Part shown: one piece after another, positions 11,091 through 23,778 of the stretch
Numbering within the stretch: the stretch's first letter is position 1
Layout: every line of letters starts with the position of its first letter
Assembly: GCA_022829145.1 (NCBI GenBank)
Contig: CM040746.1
Span: 33,011,712-33,075,711 of the forward strand
Reading direction: 5' to 3'
Length of the DNA stretch: 64,000 nt
Source: Albula goreensis
Lineage: Eukaryota > Chordata > Actinopteri > Albuliformes > Albulidae
Notes under the pieces: model-generated
What the model saw: only the letters and a program-made list of their open reading frames with translations
Database searches by the model: none
Told to the model about the DNA's origin: nothing
Translations under genes and position numbers: made by a program

Positions 11091-12309
11091 CCTGTGCAGA
11101 TGGGATGGGTACTGAAATGGGCAGAGCGAATAGATATCTGCTGGATAATACAAATCAGCCCTGTCATTACCCATTCCCTAGGTAGCTGATACGTTTTCAT
11201 CAGAGCTAAATGAGAATAAAGTTTCCTTGAATGACGATGAAGAGAATAATTATAAGGTCCCTAACAATTATTTCTTTACAAACCTTTTTACCAGAACATA
11301 AAATTAGATATCTTTCATAGTATGTTGGAAATACTGAGTTTTCATTACAGTAACATCATCAATGCAATGAGGTGTCTCACCAATGAACTGAATGAAACAT
11401 GTCAGCAAAGATTATTGTGCCATGCTGAGAACATTCCCTGACACTCAATATGAACCGCCTCCTGGGGCTGTCTCAGTCGGCCAGGTCTGGGTCTGAATTA
11501 AGGTGATCATTCACATGTAAATTGTACACTGGTGGCAAGTAACTCAGGTCTGGACTGGTGCCTTTAAACTCTTTTTTTAGCCACCCACAGGTTAGCAGTT
11601 GACATGACAGAGGGGTGTACCTGTCCTGTGACTGCTCTGAGCTCTCCTGCAGTACTCTGTGCGGTTCAGAGTGTGAAAAACACACCAGAGGATGGATGAG
11701 TACAGATTTAATATATTTATTTAATAAGGAAAACAGGCTTTCATTTTCCAGCAGGCTTGACAGTCACCAGCACTATGCCAAGTCTATACTCCAACACCCC
11801 AAGGACTCTGACCACTACATGACCCAGGAAAACTATTCAGCACACTGACATCTCTGTGTGGAACAGCTTTCCAGGTCATATAGTACAGTAGCTGACACTT
11901 GAGGTGTTCAGGTGCAGGGTATTTCATATTTTCTGAGTTTATATTGGGTTCTACCATTGAAATTTGTTGCATAATGCAATCAAATTACATTTCCAGCAAC
12001 CACAAATCATATGACTACGTATTTACAGTATAGTTACAACTTTGATATTTAATTAAATTCACAACATGTACTTTGCAAGTGGTAATATACTTGTTAAATG
12101 TTTCCTCTTGGCATATGCAGGTCCTTAAAACTAAGAGTGACCATGTGGAATAGGGACAGCCTGCTGTCTGCTGCAAGGTCATCGGTCAGTTCTAGCCGTC
12201 TGGCTTTGCCCAAGCTGTTTCCACACATGAGCAGCTATTGTAACTCATCCCACTGACAGCCAACTGAAGTGCAACTCCGAGATGGCTCAGGGGAACTCTT
12301 CTCCTTTTT
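11091..12309. other. Single-copy DNA, no gene seen
   Basis: Mixed-composition sequence with short frames only (60-77 codons). No repeat or motif cluster identified. Confidence 0.5.
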
Positions 12310-12355
12310 GGTGGGGGGTGTGGGGGGGTAGGGTGGGGGTGGGGATGGTGGGGGC
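12310..12355 (+). other. G-rich tract, likely G-quadruplex-forming
   Basis: Seven runs of three or more G within 46 bp separated by T, TA or AT loops. Several four-run combinations would satisfy the G-quadruplex pattern. No gene context nearby. Confidence 0.7.
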
Positions 12356-13499
12356 TAGCAAATAACAAAGGAAGCTTTCCCAGGCCAGTATCAGTCAGTG
12401 GGACAGACTTTAAATTATATCTATTTATCATCTCACGGGAATGTGCAGGAAGCACTCCAGGGCCGGAGAGGAGTACGGGGTAGAGGGGGCACTGTTGGCA
12501 TTCAGAACAGGGTCACTGATCTTTTCACAATTAGCTCCGATTCACTTACTACAGCTAAAACAACTGCAAACAAACATCTGTAGGTGATAAACAGCATGGG
12601 AGACGCTGAGAGAACATGTTCATGCTAATTCCAGCTTTGCGCTACTTACTGTGTTGCCCTACATTTATCCAATTTTCCTGGGTTTTACGGAGGGGAATTA
12701 ATTCACATTTTTGAGAGAAAATGTCAGCCTCCAGAAGGATGCAAAATACAGATTATAATTTCTGTATTCACTGACACTGGACATGGGGAAGCCATATTTT
12801 GGAAATATGGCTGTTTTTCCTTGAAAAAAGGATCACATGACAAGGATCTGTCAAATGAGCCTGGCTGATGTGAGGGGTACATAAACCAGGGCATTCTCAG
12901 ATCTCAACATCAAACAACCAAAAGCAACAACACACTCTTTGTATTTTTCAAAACAGTCCCCAAAATTGTATGCTAGTTTATTAAAATGTAATCAAGTTAC
13001 ACTTTTTGATGTTTGTTTTATGGCACACTTATCCATTTATAGAATTATGATCGCAAAAGTCCTTTCATGGTTATATCTAAAAAACTTGATCTAGAAATCC
13101 ACTTCACAAATACTGTGTACATTGATTACAGTTCCTTCTAAGAAGTTCCACATAACTGATATTCAAATATATGTGTTGAATTCCTAGTTATAGTTAATAA
13201 AACTATTGGCAAATGTCTGCATTTCCTGTCTGAATCCTGCAAAATATAGAAACAGTTTTTTTATGCCTCCCAAATAAGGGTAAAGCTGCAGGCATGTTTT
13301 GTCCTTGCATAATACGTGGCAGAAACAAAAGTAGTTTGAGCCTAATTCTGGATTCACAGCTGATGTGCATATCATTACTACAACACAGACATTTTTTACA
13401 GATTCCATCTACTGTACAACACCTCCGGTCTTGGAACATGTTGAAATGTAAACGGGTATATGGCGCTTCGACTCTTTTTTTTTTTTTTTTTTATTTCTG
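12356..13499. other. Single-copy DNA with a perfect 10-bp hairpin
   Basis: No gene seen. At 12790-12812 AGCCATATTT and its inverse AAATATGGCT are separated by only TGG, giving a perfect 10-bp stem. The core resembles, but does not equal, a serum-response CArG box (seven rather than six A/T between CC and GG). A poly-T tract ends the block at 13475-13492. Confidence 0.55.
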
Positions 13500-13690
13500 A
13501 ATGTCAAAAAGCTCATCAGCAGGAGGGACCCCTGAGGCGGTGATTTTGAATTAGGCCCGGTACTCAATCAGCAGAGTGCAATAAATGAAGGGATGAAGAA
13601 TCTGCTGTCTCGGGCTCCATTAGCAAGGCAAGGCCATTAGCCTGCAGCCCGATTGTTCTCAGCCCCTAGCCTGACACAGGGAATCATGGG
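13500..13690. promoter_or_regulatory. Candidate conserved non-coding element
   Basis: GC-balanced, repeat-free block between a poly-T tract and a long GT array. It contains ATTTTGAATTAGG, GCAATAAATG and two CCATTAG cores (13617-13623, 13634-13640) in a non-coding context. The motif-rich, low-repeat character resembles vertebrate enhancers. Confidence 0.3.
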
Positions 13691-13748
13691 AGCTGGACTC
13701 GAGCACCACTCTTCCTCCTCAGTGCTGCTCATGCAGTACATCATGTGA

Positions 13749-15359
<1,611 letters not shown>

Positions 15360-15600
15360 TCATGTCTCTCACAGGGAAATTGCAGAAGACATGGTTGATC
15401 TGACTGGGGAAATTAGCCTTGAGTTATTGCTTTATAGACCCTTTTAAAAAAAATGTGATATGTTATCCCGCTCTTAAGCTCATTAAAGCACGGCCCTATT
15501 ACCCGGGCTAATGACATCATCATTTATATGCAGGCAGCTCCTGCTTGCTCCACTCTGGCTGGGGGCTCATGCAAGTGAGGCAGCATGGCACCAACACATG
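15360..15600. promoter_or_regulatory. Candidate conserved non-coding element
   Basis: Contains GCTCATTAAAGCACGG, ACCCGGGCTAATGACATCATC and CATTTATATGCAGGC around 15478-15533. The TGACATCA-type site resembles a CRE/AP-1 element beside homeodomain ATTA/TAAT cores. No coding potential of note. Confidence 0.3.
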
Positions 15601-16318
15601 GGCGTCATCATACATTACCACACTCACATAGCCTATAGCATCCCTTCTTATTCTTGGGGGTGAGAGTGGAGCTGGGCCGGGTCTGCATCAGTGGTAGCCT
15701 CCAATTTTGTTTTGTGTTTTATGCTGCGTTTAAGAGAGAGGTAAATAAACAAGTTTGAGAAAAAAAAATATGCAATGTGCAATGGCGAGGTAGCCTTTGG
15801 GCATCTTGCTTTGGGATGTTTTCAGGAAAACAGCATTTTTCAAAAAGCTGGTTGAGATGACTTATAAAGAAGAAGAAAAAATAACCTGTTATGTAATCTG
15901 GCAGGTAATGGAACAGTCACTGAGCCTTGCCCCCTTTACCTGCTATGAAAGACCACCTGCAAGAGCTATTGGTTCAAAAGACTTCAAAGAATCAATGTTT
16001 CAGACACGGAGAGGAAAATCAGCCTTCATTTTTACAATAAAAGGCTTTAACCCTGCCATTCAGAAGACCACGGCCTGCTAGGATAATGAACACAAGCAGC
16101 TGGGTGGCAGGTTTTGGGGCCACACAGCAGGGTTGCCTCTGACTGGATGAATCCACAAAGCAGCGGAAGGGAGGGGTGGTCATGTAAGGGGCTACACGAG
16201 GAGGAGAGGGAGCTTCACTCCTTTCCAAAAAATCAGCGGATATTGTTCCAGTAGGGCTCACATAACCTGGTGCCGTTGTGGTGCAGGAACTAATAGTTCC
16301 CTACAGTGCACTTAATTT
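15601..16318. other. Single-copy DNA, no gene seen
   Basis: Short frames without domains. No repeats beyond a short A-tract at 15761-15768. Confidence 0.5.
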
Positions 16319-16342
16319 CTCTCTCTCTCTCTCTCTCTCTTT
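16319..16342. repeat. (CT)n microsatellite
   Basis: Twelve CT-type units followed by TTTTAAACAG, so together they form a textbook polypyrimidine tract before an AG. Confidence 0.95.
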
Positions 16343-16350
16343 TTAAACAG

Positions 16351-16438
16351 CAGCAACATGTTTTGGCACAAATCAAACGAAGTGCTGGAAGCTGAGATGG
16401 CCCCCATGGAAGACGCCATCGCAGCTTTGTGCCAAAGG
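16351..16438 (+). other. Exon-like segment (unproven)
   Basis: A strong 3' splice-site look-alike (CT tract then TTTTAAACAG) ends at 16350, and a donor-like GGgtaatc begins at 16439, bounding 88 bp. An ATG at 16358 opens 27 codons (starting MFWHKSNEV) that reach the donor in phase 0. I do not recognise the peptide. The segment also carries long inverted repeats with itself and with DNA downstream, which is more typical of a regulatory element than of coding sequence. It could be an exon, a non-coding RNA exon or coincidence. Confidence 0.2.
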
Positions 16439-16508
16439 GTAATCACTTGGCTCGGGGGACTTCGCTCAGAGAATCAGCCACCACTCCAAATGAGCCAATT
16501 ACCCTTTG
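16361..16508. promoter_or_regulatory. Nested inverted repeats, candidate regulatory element
   Basis: TTTTGGCACAAA (16361-16372) is mirrored by TTTGTGCCAAA (16426-16436). The second arm runs into CAAAGGGTAAT (16433-16443), which in turn is mirrored by ATTACCCTTTG (16498-16508). The TTGGCA/TGCCAA halves are NFI-type half-sites. Three linked arms in 148 bp are unlikely to be accidental. Confidence 0.4.
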
Positions 16509-16559
16509 TCAAAAAAAAAAAAAAAACAGTTCTGGGCCTCCTACCAGATTTGACAGCTT

Positions 16560-16829
16560 AGTCAATGTGACGATTTGGATCAAAATGTTACATCCTATAT
16601 GAGACAATTGTTTGTGTTACACTTTGTTACAAAAACAAGGGATATGAATGGTGAGATCACATGAGCGAAATATACCCCATGCCCCAGGATGTCTGGATCA
16701 CATCTACCTACAATTAAAAGATGGCTCTCTCTAGTTAATAGCTTTGTGGAAAGGGACTACGGTGGAGAACAAAAAGGTCTCTCTTTCTGATGGCCCGGGA
16801 TTGACATGTATTCAAGAGGCCGGGGGAAA
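16560..16829. other. Spacer, nothing recognised
   Basis: Mixed composition without repeats or motif clusters. Confidence 0.45.
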
Positions 16830-17060
16830 ACGCTTGGCGGCGAGGGTATTTGCATTAAAGCGGCTAACGTTGCAGAACCGGATCACAACAGCGTCACAAT
16901 CAGCAGAAACAAAAGGCAAAAAAAACAGCGAGCAAAAGGCATTAATATTTAAAGAGCCTGGCTGGACCCGGAGGTTTCACTCCAGTGTAATGACAGCGTT
17001 TGCCTGCAGTTCATTCCCTGTTGCTTTTATCAATTACTCCACCCGTGTATAATTACTGAT
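16830..17060. promoter_or_regulatory. Candidate conserved non-coding element
   Basis: Repeat-free block with GCATTAAAGCGG, GCATTAATATTTAAAGAG, CAGTGTAATGACAG and TCAATTACTCC cores, many of them homeodomain-type sites. The 102-codon + frame covering it has no domain and continues from an upstream frame without splice signals. Confidence 0.33.
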
Positions 17061-18279
17061 GCCCACCCCCTATATACTGGAATAAAAATGAACCCATACC
17101 TTTGAAAATGCTTCAGCAATTTCCTCTTAGAGGTAAAAAAGAGCAAAAAAAAACATAAGAAACAGAGCCAAACAAAAGGCTGGTTAATTAGTCAAATGGA
17201 GGAAAAGCCTGAGTCTTTCACCACAGAGACGCCTTTGAACGCTCAGCTCTCCCTTCCCATTCCAGCGGTAATCTTTTAATGAATTGCTCAGAAGGTTATC
17301 TCTGCCTCCACTGCCTCACTCTCCAGCTCCAGCCCGGTGATGTGACGGGAGCCCAGGCCGGTGGAGCATGGAGCATGGGTCTGTTCACATCACGGCTCCT
17401 CATTAGAGGATACCCGGGCATCTGCTCTTTAAAAACATAATAAATAAGACAGGGATCCAAGATGCACTCTTCATCTTTGATCATTTTAACATATAAACCT
17501 TCTTGATTTTTTCTACTCTGGCAGAACAAAAGACTTGTATTCACAGTACACCAAATAATCAAATGGATACTCTTGTATGGAAAATGTACAAATATATGTG
17601 TGACTAAATGGTTTTCCAAGTTTATAGTTCCACATGGAATGAGTAGGTGTAGTTGCTATTTAAAGCTGTGGATGTCTAAGAAACAGAGAGCATATTTCAC
17701 TGACGATTTAGATGTTGCAAAATAATCATTTATCATAAGACTTTCTGTTTATGGAGCCTCTTGAGAGGAATGTTCATCCAATACTGATTGTAGCCCAAAG
17801 TCGTGCATCGGGCTGTGTGATTAGCATTAGCAAAGAGTATTGGCAAATAACAATAACAACAATAAACGAGTGGTGTTTGTAGCTGGAACACCCAAGTATA
17901 GATTTGGAGCTGTCCCACCTCAATAGACATTGGTCCCTGCTGTGCTCCAGAACACTTGCTGGCATCAGGTTTTCAGTTGCACCCGTGTTGGTCAGGAAAT
18001 GAGCTTAAAGATCCAGCCCGCTGCTCCTCAAGCCCAGCTGCTGCCGCATGATTTTATAGATGGTGCTGCTGATTCCTTCGGATTGACAACGAGAGCTGAG
18101 AGGATTGGAAGAGACTGGTGCAGGAAGACCGCAGTGTGAAAGTCGAACTGTTTTGTAGGCATATTATCAACCCCCAGAAGCCCCATGCTCTGCAGTCAGC
18201 TTATTCCCTCAGTTCCCACCCAATCTCAGCCTGGGTAGAGGGCAATCACTTCGCCGTGTGAAGAAGTCCGCCAGGGAGC
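17061..18279. other. Single-copy DNA, no gene seen
   Basis: Short frames only, including a 107-codon minus-strand frame at 17296-17619 without a recognisable domain. Confidence 0.5.
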
Positions 18280-18392
18280 GTGGCCTTGAGAACATTTAAA
18301 TTCGAGCAGTGAGACGATTGATTTCTGAGAGGATTGACTTTACCGTTGTGGTTGATTTTGGGTAAAAAGGCCATGTTGTTTCATTCAGTTTT

Positions 18393-18418
18393 AGATTGAC
18401 AGCAACTGCTGTCAATCT
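18393..18418. promoter_or_regulatory. Perfect 12-bp inverted repeat, PBX/MEIS-like pair
   Basis: AGATTGACAGCA at 18393-18404 is repeated in reverse complement at 18407-18418 with only AC between. Each arm contains ATTGACAG, nine-tenths of the composite PBX-MEIS/PREP site TGATTGACAG, and the inner TGACAG/CTGTCA are MEIS/TGIF cores. Two head-to-head composite sites could bind a tetrameric complex. Confidence 0.5.
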
Positions 18419-18537
18419 GTAATGCTTTTGGGGAGTGTAAGACCAGAAAACTCATTTTTGCATACAAATTAGTGCTTGCCATTAACATATCTTGGATTTT
18501 TAAAAAAATATTTGTCCTATAATCTATTCATTTATTA

Positions 18538-18597
18538 TTGATTCATTAATTGATTAATTAATCAATAGATTGCTTCATTGATGCAATAATGAATCAA
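18538..18597. other. AT-rich foldback with inner palindrome
   Basis: TTGATTCATTA (18538-18548) and TAATGAATCAA (18587-18597) are perfect 11-bp inverted arms. Between them GATTAATTAATC (18552-18563) is a perfect 12-bp palindrome of the paired-homeodomain TAAT type. Confidence 0.6.
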
Positions 18598-18600
18598 CAA

Positions 18601-20323
18601 GGTGCTCTTATGCATTGGGATTTATGTTGTGACCATCAGCATGTCACATCGATAGGGAACAAATACAATACAGCTGCAAGAAAAGGTGCAAGAGCAGTAG
18701 TTAGAACACTTACTTTGATTTGGTGGTTGACGTTGTGTTTAGAGTGCGTGGGTTTCTGTTGGGGGAAAACATAGGTGTTAGTAGACACTCGAGCAGCTGT
18801 GAGTCACACAGCTTGTCTGTGGTGTGCTGACGACAGCGACGGCATGGCTGACAGGCGGAGCAGTAGGGGCACAGAGTCTGAGGGGGAGATGGGTCTTCTC
18901 CCAGACAGCCAGCGTACAGCATCGGGACCCTCTGGGATTTCCGTCTCGCCTTAATGTCATCTTAATTTCCCTCATTTCCAGGAGACTGCAGCCTGGCTTT
19001 CTGGTGAAATCACTTTAATTTCTGAATTTCCAGGCAGACCGACCCCTTCCTCCGCCGTTCTGTCTCTCCTCTGCCTCAGCTAGGAGGCCTGTCAGTGCGG
19101 CCGCTAAACCGGTACGAGGAGGGGTCCGGACCTTTCCCAGACTGCTTCAGTGCACATCAAGATTTATTCATGAGTAATAATGCATGCAGTGTGAGTCCCA
19201 TCTGAAAGGTGCAGCCGGTAAGCTTGAAGCTGTTTCTGGATGTAGATGATAAAAGCACAGCCAGATTCAACTCATGAATCATGGGGACCATAGCCATGCT
19301 CAGTCTCCTCTGTGCTTCCTGGCTGTGCTGTGACCGTCAATACCGGCTCCCCGTGACCCTTTCGTGACCCCTGGCTAGAGAATACAGTTCAGCAAAAAGG
19401 ACATGAACAGCATTAAGAGAGCCAAATGCTCTTCTCAGGACCAAAAAAATGCATAAATAAATAAGTAAAACGGTTGAAAATGTCTGCTGGTCTAATTGGA
19501 TTTAGGGTTTAAAAACATTGACTATTATCTTATGAATACAGAAATTGGCTAATGATCAGTGTGATACCCATAATTTAGACAAACACCTGTTTTGCTGAGC
19601 TGAATTAGCAAAAGCACATTTTCATCAGCCCTTCATACTTCAGCAAGTTGTCATAGCAACACCCTACAACACCTCCCATCTGCCCTTCTCTCTTTTGTTA
19701 ACCTTGATGGCAGAATTGCTCTTATATACACCATCTGCTGGAGAATAAGCCTGCATCAGACTCAGAATCTTTCAAGCTCCCCATTCATAATTATTTAATT
19801 ATAATGCAGGTAGACTTTTATAGCATTGCTATATTTACACACCTGCACTATAGGTGTTGAAAGGTAGCTACAGTTCAGGTACAATTCTACAGTAGAGTTC
19901 ACTCAGTTTAAAGAAACACCTGATGTAGAACTAAAACCCCACACAAAAGCAACACAACACAACTAGTATGTCTGAATCTATCTTGACAAGGCTATCACTA
20001 CAAAACATGAATACCTAAGTCAGTAGTCAAATGGCCTTGCCCATGACCATTTAATTAATTTGTTTATTGTGCTCCAGGATTGCATTCTAAGAGCAACAAG
20101 AAACCTCCACAGAATTTCAAATAGCTATTTTGCAGTTCCTCTACAATCTTGATGAAGAATTCAGAGAATTCGTTCTGCATTACAGAGCAGTTTTGCTGTT
20201 TGTACAAGCATGTCTTTCATATACAACCTCTCAAAATGGTCAAATAAGTTTGGATTACATATGAGAAACAAAAATGTAGTATGTATGCGTTAGTATGTAT
20301 CCATGATAAGAATATAATTACAT
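18601..20323. other. Single-copy DNA, no gene seen
   Basis: Small overlapping frames on both strands at 18710-19018 lack domains. The rest is AT-rich. Confidence 0.5.
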
Positions 20324-20350
20324 ATGTGTGTGAGTGTATGTGTGTGTATG

Positions 20351-20389
<39 letters not shown>
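20324..20389. repeat. GT microsatellite
   Basis: Degenerate TGTGTATG text leading into a pure GT array of about 35 bp. Confidence 0.95.
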
Positions 20390-20390
<1 letters not shown>

Positions 20391-20546
20391 GCATACATAA
20401 TGGTGATTATTGTTATCCTGGATAAATACAGTACATACTCAAAGAAGAAAAAGACAAGGTATAGCCCTGAGGACACTGGTTAACAGTTCTGCCCATGTCT
20501 GTCTGTGTCTCTCTGGGTCACATGTTATCCAATTTAAAGCATACAG

Positions 20547-20573
20547 ACATACATACATACATACATACATACA
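20547..20573. repeat. (ACAT)n microsatellite
   Basis: About seven tetranucleotide units. Confidence 0.95.
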
Positions 20574-22039
20574 GGGAGAGAATTCACCCTGCTGCCCCTA
20601 CTCTGGTCCACATCCTGGCTTTATCCTAAGAGATGAAATGAAATATTAAATCACACCCCAGGCTATGGTTTTAGAATAGCAAATGTAACTATGAAATATG
20701 GTTTTATATCTTTAGAAAAATTCCCTGTGACTGCGGTGATAGTCGGCTTTAAATAAATGGGAGGACAGCTAATGGTTTGCAGCGATACACAGAGAGCAGG
20801 AAATGGGGCGGCATTGCAATTATGTAGACAGTAATGCACTGGACTTCTAGTAAAGAAAGTAGAAATTAATCTGCAGAGTCTTTAGTCAAAGAGCAGCTAG
20901 AGGAGAGAAAAAAGGAAAATGTTTTAAATGCCTTCCCACACACAGTAACTCAACAGGGATGTGAAATAAGTTTAGTATTGGCGTAGAGATTCTGTAAGAC
21001 GCTTAACACGGGGATACGAATGGCCCAACAGAATGAATCCGGAGCGTTCCCTGATCCTCTTTCTTTGGTCGTAAGGGGTCGGCATTTGTGCTAACCTGCG
21101 AAGCTCGAGCAAATCAGAGTGTAACGTTCCGCGACTGGGGACGGCGGCAACACTGTGCTCTGGCAGTCCGGCTACGGTTAGCTTGTTTGATGATCTGGGA
21201 TCAACGTTTTTGGAGCTGAGATGCCCCCAACCACAACACCCAATCAACTAATTCAAAATCCTCACACATCTGTGGGGTGGGGGTTGGAGGCGGCGATGAC
21301 TGAGGGGACATAGGCAGGGAATAGTGAAGCCAGGGGAGTGGTGTGGGGGGCTGGGGGGGTGGGTAATGAGGGCTGGTTTTTCGACACAGTAATCCCAGAG
21401 ATTCCTTTCACAGCACCCACATCCAGCTCTAGTTGGAGGTTGTTAAGTCTTGGGTTGGACCACTCCACATGTCTCAGGCAAAATGTGGAACTGAGACAGA
21501 CAGACAAACAACCCCCCCAGAAAAACAAGTCTCATCCACCCGCAGGACTGGGTAAGCTCAACGCCACTGACTATATCGGGTGATGGGTGATCCACATGGC
21601 ATCATACTCTTTGGGTTACACTCGGCCTGGTGTCAAGCATTAGTGTAGTAGTGCTAATGACATGGTTACGACAGCATAAATAGTAACTATATGGTTTTAC
21701 TGCTGTAATGATGCCCTACTGGGCTCCCAGTCAGAAATGACATGTTCAGGATTTGTTTTCAGCCTGCAGGGCACATCACTGCCCTGTGAACGAATTCTTT
21801 CACTGGACAAACAACCTGACACCCACTCGGGATGCCAGGTTGTGCCAAAACAGGACTTCTCCATTTTCTCCCTCCCTCCGACGATATCAGGATGTAAAAG
21901 GCAAGCTGTTGCTTTTCCTGAGATTTTTTGCTGTCTCCACACTTGCTGGGTGATGTGAAAAAATGGCTCTGTCTCCTTGCCTGATATATTATAGAGCGAG
22001 AGCTGTGCTTTTTATGCCACTGAGGGCCTTCATCGCTTC
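20574..22039. other. Single-copy DNA with a G-rich tract
   Basis: No gene seen. 20720-20860 has an enhancer-like look (GGCTTTAAATAAATGG, TTGCAATTATG). A G-rich tract at 21333-21372 has five or more G-runs and could form a quadruplex. Frames at 21697-22052 overlap on both strands without domains. Confidence 0.45.
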
Positions 22040-22780
22040 TCTTGTGTTTCAATAAATATTATGTAAAGTTTCACTGCAGTTTGGAGGAAAAAGTTCATTT
22101 CAGCGGCCGGATGCCAGATGGTGGAGGATCAGGGGGATTTTAAAGTGAGACTAATCAGGTGCTCCAGTTTGCCCACAAATTGCTTTGTGTTTTAATGAAG
22201 CTTTCATTCAAGATCGATTGGTGCCAAACAGACTCATTGATCAGTTCAAACCTGCGCTAATAGTGATGTGTCAGAAAGTCAGGATTGACATCAGTACTTT
22301 TTGACCTCACATAGATCTTTTTTTTTCATATGTGTTTAATAATGAAAATTGCATTTAATCTGAAAAATAATTTTTGCTGCACATTCTCCCACCGGTTTCC
22401 CAGAGTCAATGTTCAGAAGTGGTTTAAGGCTAAAATTGTTTATTGCCTGTGTCGACATTGCTGTGCTGTTCAGAAGAAAAGAAAATTCGCCCCCAAACAA
22501 AATAAAAGCGTTCTCGGGAAGGGCTGATTGATGGATGGTGAGGTCTGATTGGACGCGAGGCTTTATAGGAGGGTAAAGAATGGTGGCTGCTATGGCTCGC
22601 GGAGGAAATCATATTCCGCTCGGTCGAGACAATAGCAAAATTTACAATTGTTATTCACCCTCCAGGGGACTTTCTGACAGATTGTTCGCCAGAGCAGGCC
22701 ACGCAGACAGAGACCAGCATTCAGTCTCTTTCAAACTTGTGACAAAGTGCTTGTTGGTTTTATTATTTGACTGTTGTCAC
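22040..22780. promoter_or_regulatory. Candidate enhancer cluster with PBX-HOX site
   Basis: A 740-bp repeat-free block rich in developmental-type motifs: CTAATCAGG, TTTTAATGAAGC, GATCGATTGGTG, CACTCATTGATCAG-type cores, and at 22525-22538 TGATTGATGG overlapping ATTGATGGATGG, the classic PBX-HOX bipartite sequence. A 22-bp spacer follows to a TGATTGG CCAAT-type site. The 82-codon + frame inside has no domain. Composition and motif density are typical of conserved non-coding elements beside developmental regulators. Confidence 0.4.
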
Positions 22781-23759
22781 TATCTGTGTGACTCCTTACT
22801 CTTTATTGCTAAGTACTCCCAGGATTAGTTCTCAAACTTATTGCTGACATTTTAAAAAACACAGAAGTTATGACATCATAAATCTGACACCATTAACAGA
22901 CATGATGTCGGTTTTTTTGGGATCTAAGCCTCTTTTTGATAGTGTCTCCAATTTTTTGGATACACTGAATATTGTCATTATTATTATTATTGTTATCAAC
23001 CTACAATAAAGCGACCCCACTCCTAGTCCTATGTTGCATGATTTGCAGTCTGGATAGTTCATTTGCTTGTAGCGTTGTGCTGTGTCCTGACCCAGTCAAT
23101 GATAGTAAAATGTGTAATATGTTTGCTGATTCGTGACTGTGAGGCAAGACTGTAAGCAATGAGTAGGGCTTGGCTTGCCCAGTGTTCATTCATCGCTGTT
23201 TTATGATGTCTTCTAGTGACTCGTAGGCTGTTGATAATTTATTGGTTGTCATCAACGAGAGGTGACCCAATGTCCAATCAGTATGTCATGAAGCATGTTG
23301 AGAGGCTTGTAATTTGAAAAGTATGCATTAATTACATTTATGCAGAGCATGGCTAGGATATGGTAGCAATAATGAAAACAGGGATATTCAGAAATAAAAT
23401 TAAGAAATTTGGAAGGACATTCCATACACATTAAATATTACTTTTTTTTAAAGACTTCCCTTATAAAAATCAGCAGAACCTATTTTATTTGACACTTGTA
23501 AATGATGGCACAGCAGGTAAGCAGTACTATTGCACTCATGCTTCTTTGCTCACAGTCATTTTAATTGAGCGAGAGGACACCTGGAAAGAGAGAAAGACAA
23601 AGAGAACACCATATTAACATCTCATGTACCACATGAAACAAACTTGAGGGGAAAAAAACGAACAACAAAAATACTCTCTGGGATACAAAACGACAACTCT
23701 GAGCTTCCTCATTTGGTTTTCTAGGTTTGTAAGGGAAGTATATACATATATATTATAAG
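22781..23759. other. AT-rich DNA, no gene seen
   Basis: A short ATT repeat at 22976-22992. Otherwise unremarkable. Confidence 0.5.
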
Positions 23760-23778
23760 TGAGTCATTGGATGACTCA
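23760..23778. promoter_or_regulatory. Head-to-head AP-1 site pair
   Basis: TGAGTCAT and ATGACTCA form a perfect 8-bp inverted repeat with a TGG spacer. Each arm contains a consensus AP-1/NF-E2 site (TGAGTCA / TGACTCA). Confidence 0.45.

Larger units (their letters stand above)
18280..18600. promoter_or_regulatory. Palindrome-rich candidate enhancer
   Basis: Two palindromic loci lie 120 bp apart: a PBX/MEIS-type palindrome at 18393-18418 and an AT-rich foldback at 18538-18597 with homeodomain cores. No coding sequence is present. The arrangement suggests a bound regulatory element for TALE and other homeodomain factors, but that is inference. Confidence 0.4.

Noticed and set aside
20410-20649. 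79-codon frame with Thr/Tyr/Ile repeats
   Set aside because: Crosses the (ACAT)n microsatellite; no other evidence of coding.
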